The notes: a model not told the origin generated them from the sequence alone. Positions 1 to 8,674 are shown, counted from the first letter of the stretch. The stretch is 45,614 nucleotides of DNA from SZUA-287 sp036397975 (GCA_036397975.1 DASWHW010000118.1:1-45614), one strand, 5' to 3'. Numbers and translations are program-made.

Positions 1-1804
1 AGTTGTTGCCGTTGTAAAATTCTATGCCGTACCATTGACCGCCGGATCGGGTAAAGGTGACCGGATTAGATGGCTGTTCTGCTCCGTAGCCGACGGCTAA
101 GAGCTTCCCTTCAACGCGAAGCTTGTAATTGCCCGCAAAACTAATTGTTGTTCCAGGAAGAACAAGAAGGGTTACACCAGATGGTACAGTGACATTACCA
201 GACACAGCTACAGTTCCTCTCCAGACCTCGTTTCCGGGTAGAACTCCGGAATACGTTTTCCGCAGTGCAGCCCAAGCATCTACACGTCCCCATCCATAAT
301 TGTCGTCTCGACCACTCGAACCTAGGTCCTTGGCTGTATGCTGCAGAATTGTTTGAACCTGAATATTTGTTAGATAACTATCCTTTGATAAGATGAGGCC
401 AGCAAGTCCTGCCACAAGTGGACATGCCGCTGAGGTCCCTCCAAATACTGACATATAATCCGTAGAGCTGACTCCTGCCGACCCGCTCAGATCTGTTGTC
501 CAGATATCCCCATCGAAGTCAGTGTCACCACTTGGTGCAACGACATCAAGAGCAGATCCAGTGCAGCTATAATCCCATATTTCGTCATCTGCATCTGTAG
601 CTCCAACAGCAATGACATTGCTAAGACTTCCGGGGTACAGTACAGAACCAGAGATGTTACCCGAGGAAAATAGAACCACGCATCCTTTACCACCTCGCCC
701 ATCAGTAACAGCATAGTCGATTGCTTCCTCCAGGTCCTGATATGGATCGCCCCCTCCCCAACTGTTGCTGATGATGTCAGCACCATGTGCTACAGCCCAG
801 TTGATCCCAGCTATAGCAGCCCAATAATAGAGGGTAAAGCCGATACCTGCCCGAATTGGCATAACCTTGCAGTTTTGCGCCAAGCCTGCAATACCTAGGT
901 TATTATCCGTTTTGGCACCAATTACTCCAGCGCAAGCTGTCCCGTGAGAATCGTCTGGTCCAGTTCCCCCGGGGCTTGGGTCAGCGTCGTCTTCATACCC
1001 ATCATATCCACTTACCAGCTTGCCATCGAGGTCATCGTGCTGGAGGTCGACTCCATCGTCGACAACAGCAATCGTTATCGAGGATATTCCTTTCGAAATT
1101 AACCACGCTTGTTCAGCATTGACCTTCATCAGATTCCACTGGTACTGATAGTACGGATCATCTGGAGCTGGATCCTCGGCGTCGAATGCATTGAATACAA
1201 CCAAGTCGGGGGTGGCATATTTCACGATCGCCGATAAAGAATAGATATACGAAAGCGCAAAAGCGTCTTCGCTACTCCCCCATGCGTGGCTTAGCAGCAT
1301 TCTCTTACCACCCGGGGAATACTTATCTTCCCGTTCTACTGAGACATCATGAAGGGCGTTCAAACGCGCGATGTCTGACTCGCTTACCCCGGACTTGAAT
1401 TTCACAATAAAAGTGTTGAGGGCGGCAGTTTCCTTTCCATTGATTCCTTGGAAAACCGGCGCAGCAAATAGAACTTCTTTGATTCCTTTCAGGGTTTGAA
1501 GCCTTTGAGGATCGTTTGTTGATGATTCAATTACAAAAGCCATTTCACCTGTGAGGGTAGGAAGATTTGTCGTAACTCTCATTCCTGATCCCTCGAGCCG
1601 TGTTAGAGCTTCACTTAAATCCCTTTCATCAGCGAACTTTGCCACAAATCTGTTGCCTGTTGGTGTTAGGGAAACAACTGCATCATGATATAAATACGAA
1701 TACCGTGGTGGCTGAGCATTGAGTCCTGTGACAAACAACAAGAAAGAAACAGTCAGAACGGATAACTGGATCCGGTGCGCAACGATAGGATTAGAATTTT
1801 CCAT
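1..1804 (-). CDS. Secreted subtilisin-like serine protease (S8), 3' end outside window
   Basis: The reverse strand is open from an ATG at 1804, preceded by a strong AGGAGGA site, to the left window edge (601 codons). Residues 1-30 form a signal peptide ending in LNA. An N-terminal prodomain-like region leads into a subtilase domain. The catalytic Asp is in VVDDGVD (about residue 246), His in DSHGTACAGV (about 285) and Ser in GGTSAACPLVAGLAGL (about 457), with the expected order and spacing. After the catalytic domain, near residue 520, the sequence becomes Val/Gly/Thr-rich and resembles a right-handed beta-helix segment. It is probably an exported protease that acts at the surface or outside the cell. 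It lies 39 bases after the outer-membrane protein gene, so the two are likely co-transcribed. The real C terminus, possibly a T9SS sorting domain, is not visible. Confidence 0.93.
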   Translation of the reverse strand, partial: MENSNPIVAHRIQLSVLTVSFLLFVTGLNAQPPRYSYLYHDAVVSLTPTGNRFVAKFADERDLSEALTRLEGSGMRVTTNLPTLTGEMAFVIESSTNDPQRLQTLKGIKEVLFAAPVFQGINGKETAALNTFIVKFKSGVSESDIARLNALHDVSVEREDKYSPGGKRMLLSHAWGSSEDAFALSYIYSLSAIVKYATPDLVVFNAFDAEDPAPDDPYYQYQWNLMKVNAEQAWLISKGISSITIAVVDDGVDLQHDDLDGKLVSGYDGYEDDADPSPGGTGPDDSHGTACAGVIGAKTDNNLGIAGLAQNCKVMPIRAGIGFTLYYWAAIAGINWAVAHGADIISNSWGGGDPYQDLEEAIDYAVTDGRGGKGCVVLFSSGNISGSVLYPGSLSNVIAVGATDADDEIWDYSCTGSALDVVAPSGDTDFDGDIWTTDLSGSAGVSSTDYMSVFGGTSAACPLVAGLAGLILSKDSYLTNIQVQTILQHTAKDLGSSGRDDNYGWGRVDAWAALRKTYSGVLPGNEVWRGTVAVSGNVTVPSGVTLLVLPGTTISFAGNYKLRVEGKLLAVGYGAEQPSNPVTFTRSGGQWYGIEFYNGNN

Positions 1805-1843
1805 TCTTGTATCCTCCTCTTAGTTTAATGAGAGCAGACCGTC

Positions 1844-2566
1844 TTAGAATGGTAACCAACTAACACTAAATCCTGCTGTGTAGCTGCGGATGTCAACATT
1901 GATAGATCGAATCTTCATGCTGATAACCCCAGGTTCTTTTTCAAGGGCTTCGACGGTGCTTAAGGAAGAAGACACCGCATAGCCCGCGTAGCCTTCCAAC
2001 CAGAGGCTTTGCGAGATACGGAAGAGAACCCCCCCGCGCAGATCAGCCATCCACCCTCCGTCTCCATTATTCACCTCGTGAAACGTGGCGGTCAAACGGT
2101 TTGTGAATATAAGACCATAGTTAGCAGTTACGTTAACAGCAGAAAAAATGTATCCACCACCAAGGCTAACGAAAGGTAAGGCAGGCCCAATAGAATACGG
2201 GAGTGCGTATAACACTCGTAGCATAACTGGAACAAGTGAGACATCCCACGTTGCTTTTCCCCGTCGCTCAGTCCTATCCGGATAGAATGAAAATTCGGAT
2301 GATAAATATTGCACCTCCAATGAGAGATGTACGTTGGGATGAATTGCCACATCTGCCGCCAGGCCTCCGTTGGCACTCCACGAACTTTGGTCAAAATCTC
2401 CATCCGGGTACCTTTCAAGTGCAGTGGCAAGTCGTGGACTTTGGAGCTTACTCGCACCAACAGAAGCACGGAGCCCAAAAATGGAATCAGCTCCGAGCAC
2501 AACCGAAAATGGATTTGAGGAAAAAACCGCTATGATTGGTAGTAGTAGAAATGGTCTTGTTTTCAC
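1844..2566 (-). CDS. Outer-membrane beta-barrel protein, unknown function
   Basis: This protein of about 240 residues has a hydrophobic signal peptide (KTRPFLLLPIIAVF) and then many alternating-residue strands rich in Tyr, Phe and Gly. It ends in WLPF, the terminal aromatic residue typical of outer-membrane barrels. I chose GTG at 2566 as the start because GGAGGG (2574-2579) lies 7 bases upstream. A TTG at 2581 is in frame but immediately overlaps that site. It resembles the generic OmpA/OmpW-like or PorT-like 8-strand barrels common in Bacteroidota. No motif points to a substrate. It is probably the first gene of a two-gene unit with the downstream subtilase. Confidence 0.75.
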   Translation of the reverse strand: MKTRPFLLLPIIAVFSSNPFSVVLGADSIFGLRASVGASKLQSPRLATALERYPDGDFDQSSWSANGGLAADVAIHPNVHLSLEVQYLSSEFSFYPDRTERRGKATWDVSLVPVMLRVLYALPYSIGPALPFVSLGGGYIFSAVNVTANYGLIFTNRLTATFHEVNNGDGGWMADLRGGVLFRISQSLWLEGYAGYAVSSSLSTVEALEKEPGVISMKIRSINVDIRSYTAGFSVSWLPF

Positions 2567-2978
2567 AGTCCAACCCTCCAAAACTGTTTATTCCCTTGGC
2601 TGCATTTACGGTTCCTCTATTTGAAGGATGCGCTAAGACGAGGGAAAGGTAAGTGAAGGTAATGGAAGGGGAGGTAAGGTAAGCCAGCCCTGCCTGTTCC
2701 CTTCAGCGCATCGGCGTTTCAATTTGAAGAACGGGAACTCAGTAACGCCATAGCGTAAATATAATATGTCATGCGAGGGAAGTCAAGAGCAGAGATGGGA
2801 AACAGCGAAATTAATTTTTGTCTCATGGACTGTTGAAGAGTTCATCACTTCTTCGGTGGGCTCTTTCTCACCTCAACGGCTCGAATTTCCAGAGAAATGC
2901 TTGAGCGCGTCTCGTTCTATTTGCAAATGCGACTGCCATTCGCGAGATTGCCTTTGTACTTTTGCAGAAAGGCATAGC
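2567..2978. other. Divergent intergenic region
   Basis: This 412-base gap separates the minus-strand barrel/protease pair from the plus-strand kinase and must hold both promoters. It contains a purine-rich G/A tract (about 2640-2690) with GGTAAG-like direct repeats, flanked by the inverted repeat listed separately. The kinase frame stays open back to about 2766, but the extra residues look unlike a protein: mixed Cys/Ser, no domain and no ribosome site. I treat it as non-coding. I could not fix a promoter with confidence. Confidence 0.5.
2627..2712. repeat. Imperfect inverted repeat around a purine tract
   Basis: GATGCGCT (2627-2634) is followed by GGGAA, and TTCCC is followed by AGCGCATC (2705-2712). 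The 8-base arms match perfectly, and a second complementary block lies inside with unequal spacing. The enclosed sequence is nearly all purine with repeated GGTAAG. It could be a cruciform, a degenerate miniature element or a regulatory structure. Nothing decides between these. Confidence 0.4.
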
Positions 2979-4625
2979 ATGCCACAGAAATATGTCATTG
3001 GCGTTGATGTAGGAACTGGAAGTGTCCGTGCAGGAGTCTTTGACATACGCGGTAACATGCTCGCGCATGCGCAGCACGATATCCAGATATGGCGGCCGCA
3101 GGTCTACGACCTCGCAGAGGAGGGTTTCGTTGAACAATCATCAGAGGACATCTGGAGTGCGGCGTGTTGCTCCGTGAGGGTTGCACTCGGCAATGCAGGC
3201 GTTACCGCGGATCAGGTGGCGGGAATTTCATACGACGCGACCTGTTCACTTGTTGCTCTGGATGCACGCGATCAGCCGGTTACCGTCTCCCCTACCGGCA
3301 ATCCCGAACAGAATATCATTGTGTGGATGGATCACCGTGCGATCAAACAGGCAGCGCGGATCAACGCGTCCAAGCACAAAGCGCTGCGGTATGTCGGCGG
3401 CAAGATCTCACCGGAAATGGAGCCGCCCAAACTTCTCTGGATCAAGGAAAACCTTAAAGAGTCATGGAACCGCACCTCAAAGTTTCTTGATCTCGCGGAT
3501 TTCATGACGTATCGGTCAGCCGGCATCGACGTGCGCAGTCTCTGTACAACGGTCTGCAAGTGGACGTATGTCGGACATAAGGGCTCGTGGGACACTGGAT
3601 TCTTTGAGAAGTTCGGCATGGGAAGTCTTCTGAAGCAGAAAAAGATGGGGTCGAAGATTTTACCGATGGGGACGTGCATTGGCAATCTCACTCCTGCATC
3701 GGCGAACGAATTAGGTCTTACTACCAATACTAAAGTCGCCGTGGGAATTATTGACGCGCATGCGGGAGGTCTGGGCGTCATTGGAATCGGATTCGATTCG
3801 GTGCCGCGGAATTCCTCTCTGGAACAGATCCTTGCCTTGATTGGAGGAACTTCTTCCTGCCACATGAGTGTGTCGCGGGGACCTCAATATATCAGAGGAA
3901 TTTGGGGTCCTTACTACAGTGCCATGATTCCGGGTATGTGGCTAACGGAAGGTGGGCAATCAGCCACTGGGTCGCTCCTGGATTACATTATAAAAGAGAA
4001 CAGTGCGTATACCGGCATCAAGACACTTGCCTCCGAAAGGGGGATGAGTGAGTATCAGTTTCTGAATGAAGTGGTGCAAGGCCTGAAAACGAGAGCAGTC
4101 AAAGGCCCTGAGATTACGAAGGAAATAAATGTTCTTCCGTACTTTCATGGCAACCGATCTCCGCGCGCCGATCCGACATTGCGGGGAACCATCAGTGGCT
4201 TGACTCTTGACGACAGCATGGAAAGCGTTGCGCTGCGATATTATGCGACGTTACAATCGATCGCATACGGCACACGCCACATCATTGAGGAGATGAACGC
4301 AAAAGGATATCGCATAAGAAAAATCCATGCGTGTGGCGGAGGGACAAAAAACCCCTTGTGGCTGCAAGAACATGCCGATATCACCGGGTGTGAGATTATT
4401 CTTCCTAAAGAGCCCGAGGCGGTTTTGCTGGGAAGTGCAATGCTCGCCGCCGTTGGTTCAGGTAAGTATCAAACAGTGATCGAAGCGGCGGTGAAAATGA
4501 GTGCGCCAGGTAAACGTTATTTGCCGCAGAAGAAGTTCTCTTTATATCACAAGGAAAAGTATCTGGTGTTCAAGAAAATGTGTGAGCACTCAATGGATTA
4601 TCGGAGGAAGCTCGCTCGCTTCTAA
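2979..4625 (+). CDS. FGGY-family pentulose kinase, D-ribulokinase-like
   Basis: This 548-residue sugar kinase phosphorylates a ketopentose with ATP; D-ribulose is the likely substrate. It opens with GVDVGTGSVRAGVFD (phosphate-1 loop). It shares with eukaryotic FGGY/D-ribulokinase the blocks YDATCSLVALD, WMDHRA, CTTVCKWTY, IDAHAGGLGVIG, GGTSSCHM, WLTEGGQS, FHGNRSPRADP and the C-terminal ACGGGTKNPLW. ATG 2979 was chosen because it sits just before the first conserved strand, with AAAGG upstream. An extension back to 2766 is possible but has no support. Residues 42-47, between WRPQ and VEQSSEDIW, are an apparent insertion encoded by the palindromic element at 3101. It is followed by a glycosidase-like gene 16 bases downstream and by kdgK and eda, which suggests pentose or sugar-acid catabolism. 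L-ribulose or xylulose as substrate is less likely on the conserved blocks. Confidence 0.88.
   Translation: MPQKYVIGVDVGTGSVRAGVFDIRGNMLAHAQHDIQIWRPQVYDLAEEGFVEQSSEDIWSAACCSVRVALGNAGVTADQVAGISYDATCSLVALDARDQPVTVSPTGNPEQNIIVWMDHRAIKQAARINASKHKALRYVGGKISPEMEPPKLLWIKENLKESWNRTSKFLDLADFMTYRSAGIDVRSLCTTVCKWTYVGHKGSWDTGFFEKFGMGSLLKQKKMGSKILPMGTCIGNLTPASANELGLTTNTKVAVGIIDAHAGGLGVIGIGFDSVPRNSSLEQILALIGGTSSCHMSVSRGPQYIRGIWGPYYSAMIPGMWLTEGGQSATGSLLDYIIKENSAYTGIKTLASERGMSEYQFLNEVVQGLKTRAVKGPEITKEINVLPYFHGNRSPRADPTLRGTISGLTLDDSMESVALRYYATLQSIAYGTRHIIEEMNAKGYRIRKIHACGGGTKNPLWLQEHADITGCEIILPKEPEAVLLGSAMLAAVGSGKYQTVIEAAVKMSAPGKRYLPQKKFSLYHKEKYLVFKKMCEHSMDYRRKLARF
3101..3120 (+). repeat. Palindromic element copy 1, inside the FGGY kinase gene
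   Basis: The sequence GGTCTACGACCTCGCAGAGG is the 20-bp element seen exactly at 16128 and 22178, with one change (T to C at base 15). Here it is read in the frame GTC TAC GAC CTC GCA GAG, giving VYDLAE in the kinase. The arms CCTC and GAGG of the second mini-hairpin are intact; the change is in its 3-base loop. Confidence 0.85.
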
Positions 4626-4641
4626 ACAGGGCACACACGTT

Positions 4642-5715
4642 ATGATTGAACCAACGTTCTTACTTTCTCTTCTCTTGTTCTTTGGGCTTTCAAATTCGTC
4701 CGCGAGGCATTCTGCGACGACGCCCTCAGATCCCCCGGGTGCGCAACTTGTGAAGTGCGGCGTTGTTCTGCCGCTTGGCCGGAACGGAGAATGGGATGCA
4801 GGGATGGTGGAGTCGCCTGCCGTTTGGTATGACACAAATCGCAAAACGTATGGCATGGTGTACACCGGTTACGGCAACACTGATTCTACAAAACGTGGTT
4901 ACAAGTACGTAGCACAGCCACAAATAGGCCTCGCGTGGAGTAACGATCTTCTGCATTGGAAAAAAGATTCCCGAGGTCCAATTTTCTCCGGGAGCGGAGT
5001 CGCCGGATCGTCGGATGCAGAAGGGGCAACGGGACCGTTTATATGGTTCGAGAGCGGAACGTACTATCTGTTCTATTTCGGCGTCACTGCGAGTGGGTAT
5101 GAAAAGGGGACGAAGACGATGAACCTCGCCACCTCCACCGACCTTACCAATTGGAAACGGTATGAAGGAAATCCAATCATTGCTCCCGCGGGAGATGGTT
5201 GGCGACGGGATGCAATCTGGCACCCGAATGTTGTGAAGGACGGGGATACATACTATCTGTTTTTCAATGCTTCCGGTATTGTGAATGGGCTTGCGGAGGA
5301 ATTCATCGGCTATGCGATGTCAACAGATCTCCTTCATTGGAATGTTGATGACGTCAACTCGCCATTGATTGTGGGAAGTGCCAAACCCGGGACTTGGGAT
5401 GCGTCAGGTCGGGCGGGAGATCCCAGTGTGTACAAAGTAGGAAATCTGTGGTATATGGCCTGGTATAGTTGGGACAAAAAGAACTCCGCGGACGGGCTGG
5501 CATGGACAACGGAAGAACAGTTTCCGCTTGGTTGGCGTGTCTATGAAGGCAATCCCATCCTTCGAATTGGTGAGCCGGGCTCTTACGATGCTCTACATGC
5601 GGGGAAGCCATTCATTTTCAGAGTACACGAGAAGCACTATCACTTTTATACCGCGGTCGCCCTTGATCAAACGCGTCAGATTGCGGTTGCGATCTGGCCC
5701 GGGCTATGCAAGTAA
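4642..5715 (+). CDS. Secreted five-bladed beta-propeller glycosidase-like protein (GH43/GH32-like)
   Basis: This protein of about 357 residues starts at ATG 4642, where a signal peptide (MIEPTFLLSLLLFFGLSN) begins. The frame is open further upstream inside the kinase gene, but those residues are Arg/Cys-rich shadow sequence. Repeated blade motifs are visible: WYDTNRKTYGMVYTG, LAWSNDLLHWKK, ATSTDLTNWKR, WHPNVVKDGDTYYLFF, YAMSTDLLHWN, DPSVYKVGNLWYMAW and KPFIFRVHEKHYHFYTA. Blades pairing 'S.DL.HW' with 'YYLFF' are typical of the beta-fructosidase/arabinanase superfamily (GH43, GH32, GH68, GH117, GH130). I cannot assign the family or confirm the acid and base residues. It would act in the periplasm or outside. 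The start lies 16 bases after the kinase, in the same operon. Confidence 0.75.
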   Translation: MIEPTFLLSLLLFFGLSNSSARHSATTPSDPPGAQLVKCGVVLPLGRNGEWDAGMVESPAVWYDTNRKTYGMVYTGYGNTDSTKRGYKYVAQPQIGLAWSNDLLHWKKDSRGPIFSGSGVAGSSDAEGATGPFIWFESGTYYLFYFGVTASGYEKGTKTMNLATSTDLTNWKRYEGNPIIAPAGDGWRRDAIWHPNVVKDGDTYYLFFNASGIVNGLAEEFIGYAMSTDLLHWNVDDVNSPLIVGSAKPGTWDASGRAGDPSVYKVGNLWYMAWYSWDKKNSADGLAWTTEEQFPLGWRVYEGNPILRIGEPGSYDALHAGKPFIFRVHEKHYHFYTAVALDQTRQIAVAIWPGLCK

Positions 5716-5791
5716 AGGAAGAACTAAATCGGCCCAGAAACCGATTCGTCGTAAGTGCCGTCAGATTGAAGCACACAGCGATATGAAAACG

Positions 5792-5812
5792 CCAATATGA
5801 ATTGAATATTGG
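5792..5812 (+). promoter_or_regulatory. Perfect 7-bp hairpin in the kdgK leader
   Basis: CCAATAT (5792-5798) and ATATTGG (5806-5812) flank a 7-base loop. The structure ends 6 bases before AAGGAG (5819-5824) of kdgK. A second hairpin, AATCGG/CCGATT (5727-5746), lies in the same 118-base gap. They could be an operator, an RNA processing site or a stabilising structure. Neither has a U-tract, so a classic terminator is unlikely. Confidence 0.4.
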
Positions 5813-5833
5813 GAACACAAGGAGAAAACATTC

Positions 5834-6919
5834 ATGCCATTAAAAGTGAAGTCGGCAACGGAAACACAACTCGATTTATTGTCGTTCGGGGAATGTATGA
5901 TTCGTCTCAGTCCACCCGGACATCAGAGAATCGAGCTGACCCCATATTTCGAAGCATACGCTGGAGGCGGGGAATACAACGTAGCATACGCACTGGCTCG
6001 CTACGGCATGCGTGCGGGATGGGTGTCGCGCCTTGTTGATAATCCCCTCGGGCACTTCATCAGGAACCATGCGTGTGCAAGCGGTATGGATATCAGCGAG
6101 GTTGTTTGGGTTCCATACGATGGCTCGGGACGTGCAGACCGCATCGGTCTGAATTTCACGGAGGTCGGCATGGGTGTCCGCGCAAGTGTGACATTGTACG
6201 ATCGCGGGAATTCGGCACAAGCGCATATGAAACCCGGTGACGTGGATTGGAAAAAGATTTTCCTGCAACGAGGCGTGCGATGGTTTCATACGGGTGGCAT
6301 ACTCTCCGCTTTAAGTGATAGTTGTGCGGAGGTTGCTCTCGAGTCGATGAAGGCCGCGCATGATGCAGGAACCACTGTCAGTTATGACTTAAACTTCAGG
6401 AGCAAGCTGTGGTCGAGCAAGAAGGCGATTGAAACAACAAAGAGGCTTGCCCCTTATATTGATGTGTTGATCGGGAATGAGGAAGACTTCCAGAAAGTGC
6501 TCGGGTTCGAGGTTGAGGGAGCGGATGAGGACCTCAAGAGTCTTCCCATTGATGGATATAAGAAGATGGTAGAAAAGGTCGTCAAGGCTTATCCCCATAT
6601 TAAGGCAGTTGGAACAACACTTCGTGAAGTGGTAAGCGGATTGGTCAACAACTGGTCGGCGATCATGTATTATGACGGCGTGTTTTATGAATCGCGAAAG
6701 TATATGAATCTCGAGATAGAAGATCGCGTTGGTGGTGGCGACGGGTTCTGTAGCGGGTTTATTTACGGACTACTCCACGACAGGACACCCCAAGAGTGCG
6801 TAGAACTTGGGGCAGCGCACGGTGCCCTACTCCAGACGACGCGCGGTGACACGAGCATGGTGACCATTGAGGAGACAATGCATGTCATGAAGGGCGGCAG
6901 TGCAAGGATCAAACGATAA
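5834..6919 (+). CDS. kdgK: 2-keto-3-deoxygluconate kinase (PfkB family)
   Basis: This 361-residue cytoplasmic PfkB-type kinase converts 2-dehydro-3-deoxygluconate to KDPG with ATP, feeding the aldolase encoded next. LLSFGECMIRLSP at the N terminus and EAYAGGGEYNVAYALAR (residues 39-55) match KDG kinases. YDLNFRSKLW, VLIGNEEDF and the PfkB signature DRVGGGDGFCSGF near residue 305, with the catalytic Asp in GGGD, complete the family pattern. The start ATG 5834 has AAGGAG 9 bases upstream. Its stop is 15 bases before eda, so the two should be co-transcribed. A KDG kinase with a KDPG aldolase and no edd in view suggests uronate or pectin-type sugar-acid breakdown rather than the glucose Entner-Doudoroff route. 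Confidence 0.93.
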   Translation: MPLKVKSATETQLDLLSFGECMIRLSPPGHQRIELTPYFEAYAGGGEYNVAYALARYGMRAGWVSRLVDNPLGHFIRNHACASGMDISEVVWVPYDGSGRADRIGLNFTEVGMGVRASVTLYDRGNSAQAHMKPGDVDWKKIFLQRGVRWFHTGGILSALSDSCAEVALESMKAAHDAGTTVSYDLNFRSKLWSSKKAIETTKRLAPYIDVLIGNEEDFQKVLGFEVEGADEDLKSLPIDGYKKMVEKVVKAYPHIKAVGTTLREVVSGLVNNWSAIMYYDGVFYESRKYMNLEIEDRVGGGDGFCSGFIYGLLHDRTPQECVELGAAHGALLQTTRGDTSMVTIEETMHVMKGGSARIKR

Positions 6920-6934
6920 AGGAACGAGGTATCA

Positions 6935-7576
6935 ATGCACGCAACACTGAGCAAGATACGAACACTGGGCGTCGTCCCGGTGGTAGTCATTGACAATGCT
7001 GACGATGCTGAACCATTGGCTCAGGCACTGAGTGATGGCGGACTTCCGTGTGCGGAAATTACGTTTCGGACTGCTGCTGCTAAAGAGGCGATGCTACGCA
7101 TTGCAAAGAAAATGCCTTCAATGCTTGTGGGTGCAGGCACTGTGCTCAATGTGGAGCAAGCGAAGACAGCAATGGATTGCGGTGCGTTGTTTATCGTGTC
7201 GCCTGGGCTGAATCGAAGCGTCGTCGAATATTGCATGGCCAACAGCATTCCCGTTGTGCCCGGTGTTGTGACGCCAACCGAAATCGGATTGGCAATTGAC
7301 CTGAGCCTTGAGGTGGTGAAGTTCTTCCCAGCCGAACCAAGTGGAGGTGTGGAATACTTGAAGGCCCTTGCGGCTCCCTTCACCGGGATGAAGTTTATTC
7401 CAACCGGCGGCATCAACAAAAATCATCTACTGGAATATCTGAGCCTTCCATATGTTGTTGCGTGCGGTGGAAGCTGGATGGTGAAGTCAGACTTGATTAG
7501 AGGGGGACGGTTTGCCGACATTAGAAAATTGTCTTTCGAAGCGATGGAGGCTGTTCGAAGCATTGAGCGGCATTGA
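6935..7576 (+). CDS. eda: KDPG / KHG aldolase
   Basis: This 213-residue class I aldolase cleaves 2-keto-3-deoxy-6-phosphogluconate to pyruvate and glyceraldehyde 3-phosphate. Diagnostic segments are GLPCAEITFRT (with the conserved Glu), MLVGAGTVLN, FIVSPGLN, PVVPGVVTPTEI, and VKFFPAEPSGG holding the Schiff-base Lys. IPTGGI for phosphate binding and ACGGSWMV complete the set. The length matches the family. ATG 6935 follows a GGAACGAGG purine stretch. It is the last gene of the 2979-7576 sugar operon and takes the kdgK product as substrate. No clear terminator follows; the only structure is a short palindrome TGTCATGACA right after the stop. Confidence 0.94.
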   Translation: MHATLSKIRTLGVVPVVVIDNADDAEPLAQALSDGGLPCAEITFRTAAAKEAMLRIAKKMPSMLVGAGTVLNVEQAKTAMDCGALFIVSPGLNRSVVEYCMANSIPVVPGVVTPTEIGLAIDLSLEVVKFFPAEPSGGVEYLKALAAPFTGMKFIPTGGINKNHLLEYLSLPYVVACGGSWMVKSDLIRGGRFADIRKLSFEAMEAVRSIERH

Positions 7577-8040
7577 TGTCATGACACGAGCTTGACCTGC
7601 TGTCAGAAAACGAAAAAGTCCTCAGTTTCGACAACCATGTCTCATTCCCTGGGGGATCCGATATAAACTGTGTAGCGCAGAGATTTGTTGGATTCTATAA
7701 CCTTTTTTCAAAATTCTGTAACTGCATTCGATAGTGTATTGCTTATTTTGAATTCGGAATTAAGGAAAGGTTCTTCAACATTGTCTAGGCGAAGCCCGGT
7801 CATCTTTGAATCTTCATCTTACAAGGAACTGATTCTGCTATCAAGACGTTCTCACGGATGCGAATTGTGAATACCCAATTTGCCGGTTTTTAAGAATAAA
7901 AGAATGGACCCGTTGATTTCGCGCTGGTTTTAACCGTTTCAGGTGGCATGATTGTTGACCGCTACATTAGCGAACATAAAAGAAACACATTGACTTTGCC
8001 TGGCCACGAAGCTAAATTTCGCAGGCCCAACTAAGGAACA
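7577..8040. other. Intergenic region between sugar operon and metal island
   Basis: There are 464 bases without a convincing gene. A 61-codon reading frame at 7685-7870 has no ribosome site and no recognisable protein. A+T content rises around 7690-7760 and 7880-7990. The right end holds the candidate promoter listed separately. I see no transposase, tRNA or long repeat that would mark an insertion boundary here. Confidence 0.5.
7990..8020 (+). promoter_or_regulatory. Candidate Bacteroidota-type promoter for the metal island
   Basis: TTG (7990-7992) is separated by 20 bases from TAAATTTC (8013-8020). This fits the Bacteroidota sigma-ABfr pattern TTTG-N19-21-TANNTTTG, with one mismatch in the -7 box. 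Transcription would start a few bases later, leaving a short leader before the AAGGA site and ATG at 8041. Confidence 0.4.
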
Positions 8041-8472
8041 ATGCAAATCTTCACAAGACATATCGTTCCATTCGGTCGACTTGTAACGTTCTTGTTCTTT
8101 CTTTCAAGTTCAGGATTTACGGCAATTATCCATGTCTGTGCCATGCAGGCAACCGAATGCTGTGACACCTCGGGCGCAAGCGACCACGACGTGTGCCCCG
8201 GTGAACCACTGGCACAACCGACCCCAGGCGTTTCCATCAAAAACCTTGACGAGTGTCATGTCAACTCGGTTGTTGGCGGGTTAGTCGCGATTCAGGCGTT
8301 GCTCGAGAAAAACGGCAAGGCACAGAATGTAGCAATCCTCGCTGTGCTTCCCTCTACATTTGTCTCCCTTGCACCTGACGCCAACACATCTTCGTTCAAC
8401 TACTCCTATTCAGAAAGAGTCTCTCCACGTTCAGTGGAGAAGTACGTCCTCAACGAAACTTTCCTGATCTAA
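8041..8472 (+). CDS. Small Cys-rich membrane-anchored protein at head of metal island
   Basis: This 143-residue protein has one N-terminal hydrophobic segment (LVTFLFFLSSSGFTAII) followed directly by HVCAMQATECCDTSGASDHD and further Cys and His (VCPGE, ECHVNS). The pattern of a short membrane protein with H-x-C, a Cys-Cys pair and a Pro-rich stretch just upstream of a CusCBA-type pump resembles the small HYC/CC/PP proteins of Bacteroidota metal-efflux operons. That link is by pattern and position, not proven homology. It may bind copper or silver in the periplasm. ATG 8041 follows AAGGA. The 202 bases to cusC contain no clear gene, only a short GC-rich hairpin near 8514-8535. Confidence 0.6.
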   Translation: MQIFTRHIVPFGRLVTFLFFLSSSGFTAIIHVCAMQATECCDTSGASDHDVCPGEPLAQPTPGVSIKNLDECHVNSVVGGLVAIQALLEKNGKAQNVAILAVLPSTFVSLAPDANTSSFNYSYSERVSPRSVEKYVLNETFLI

Positions 8473-8674
8473 ACACACCACTTCTAGCCTTGGCGTGCAA
8501 ACGTCGTGGGTGCCTGCCCGGTATTTGGCGGGAACTTTCACCTACACGCGACTGCACTCAAAGGCTATTGTGCTATTCTCTCGTTGCTCATGATGGGTAT
8601 TTTGAAGGAAGAATAGCCGAGACTCATCGTTCCCAAGAATTTTTCATCAACCGATTCAAAAGGAGTGTCAGCTC

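Noticed and set aside
2766..2978. Possible N-terminal extension of the FGGY kinase
   Set aside because: The frame is open, but there is no ribosome site, no signal or domain, and the conserved kinase fold starts exactly at the ATG at 2979.
7685..7870. Short plus-strand frame in the gap before the metal island
   Set aside because: It has no ribosome site or protein-like features; the composition is that of AT-rich spacer.
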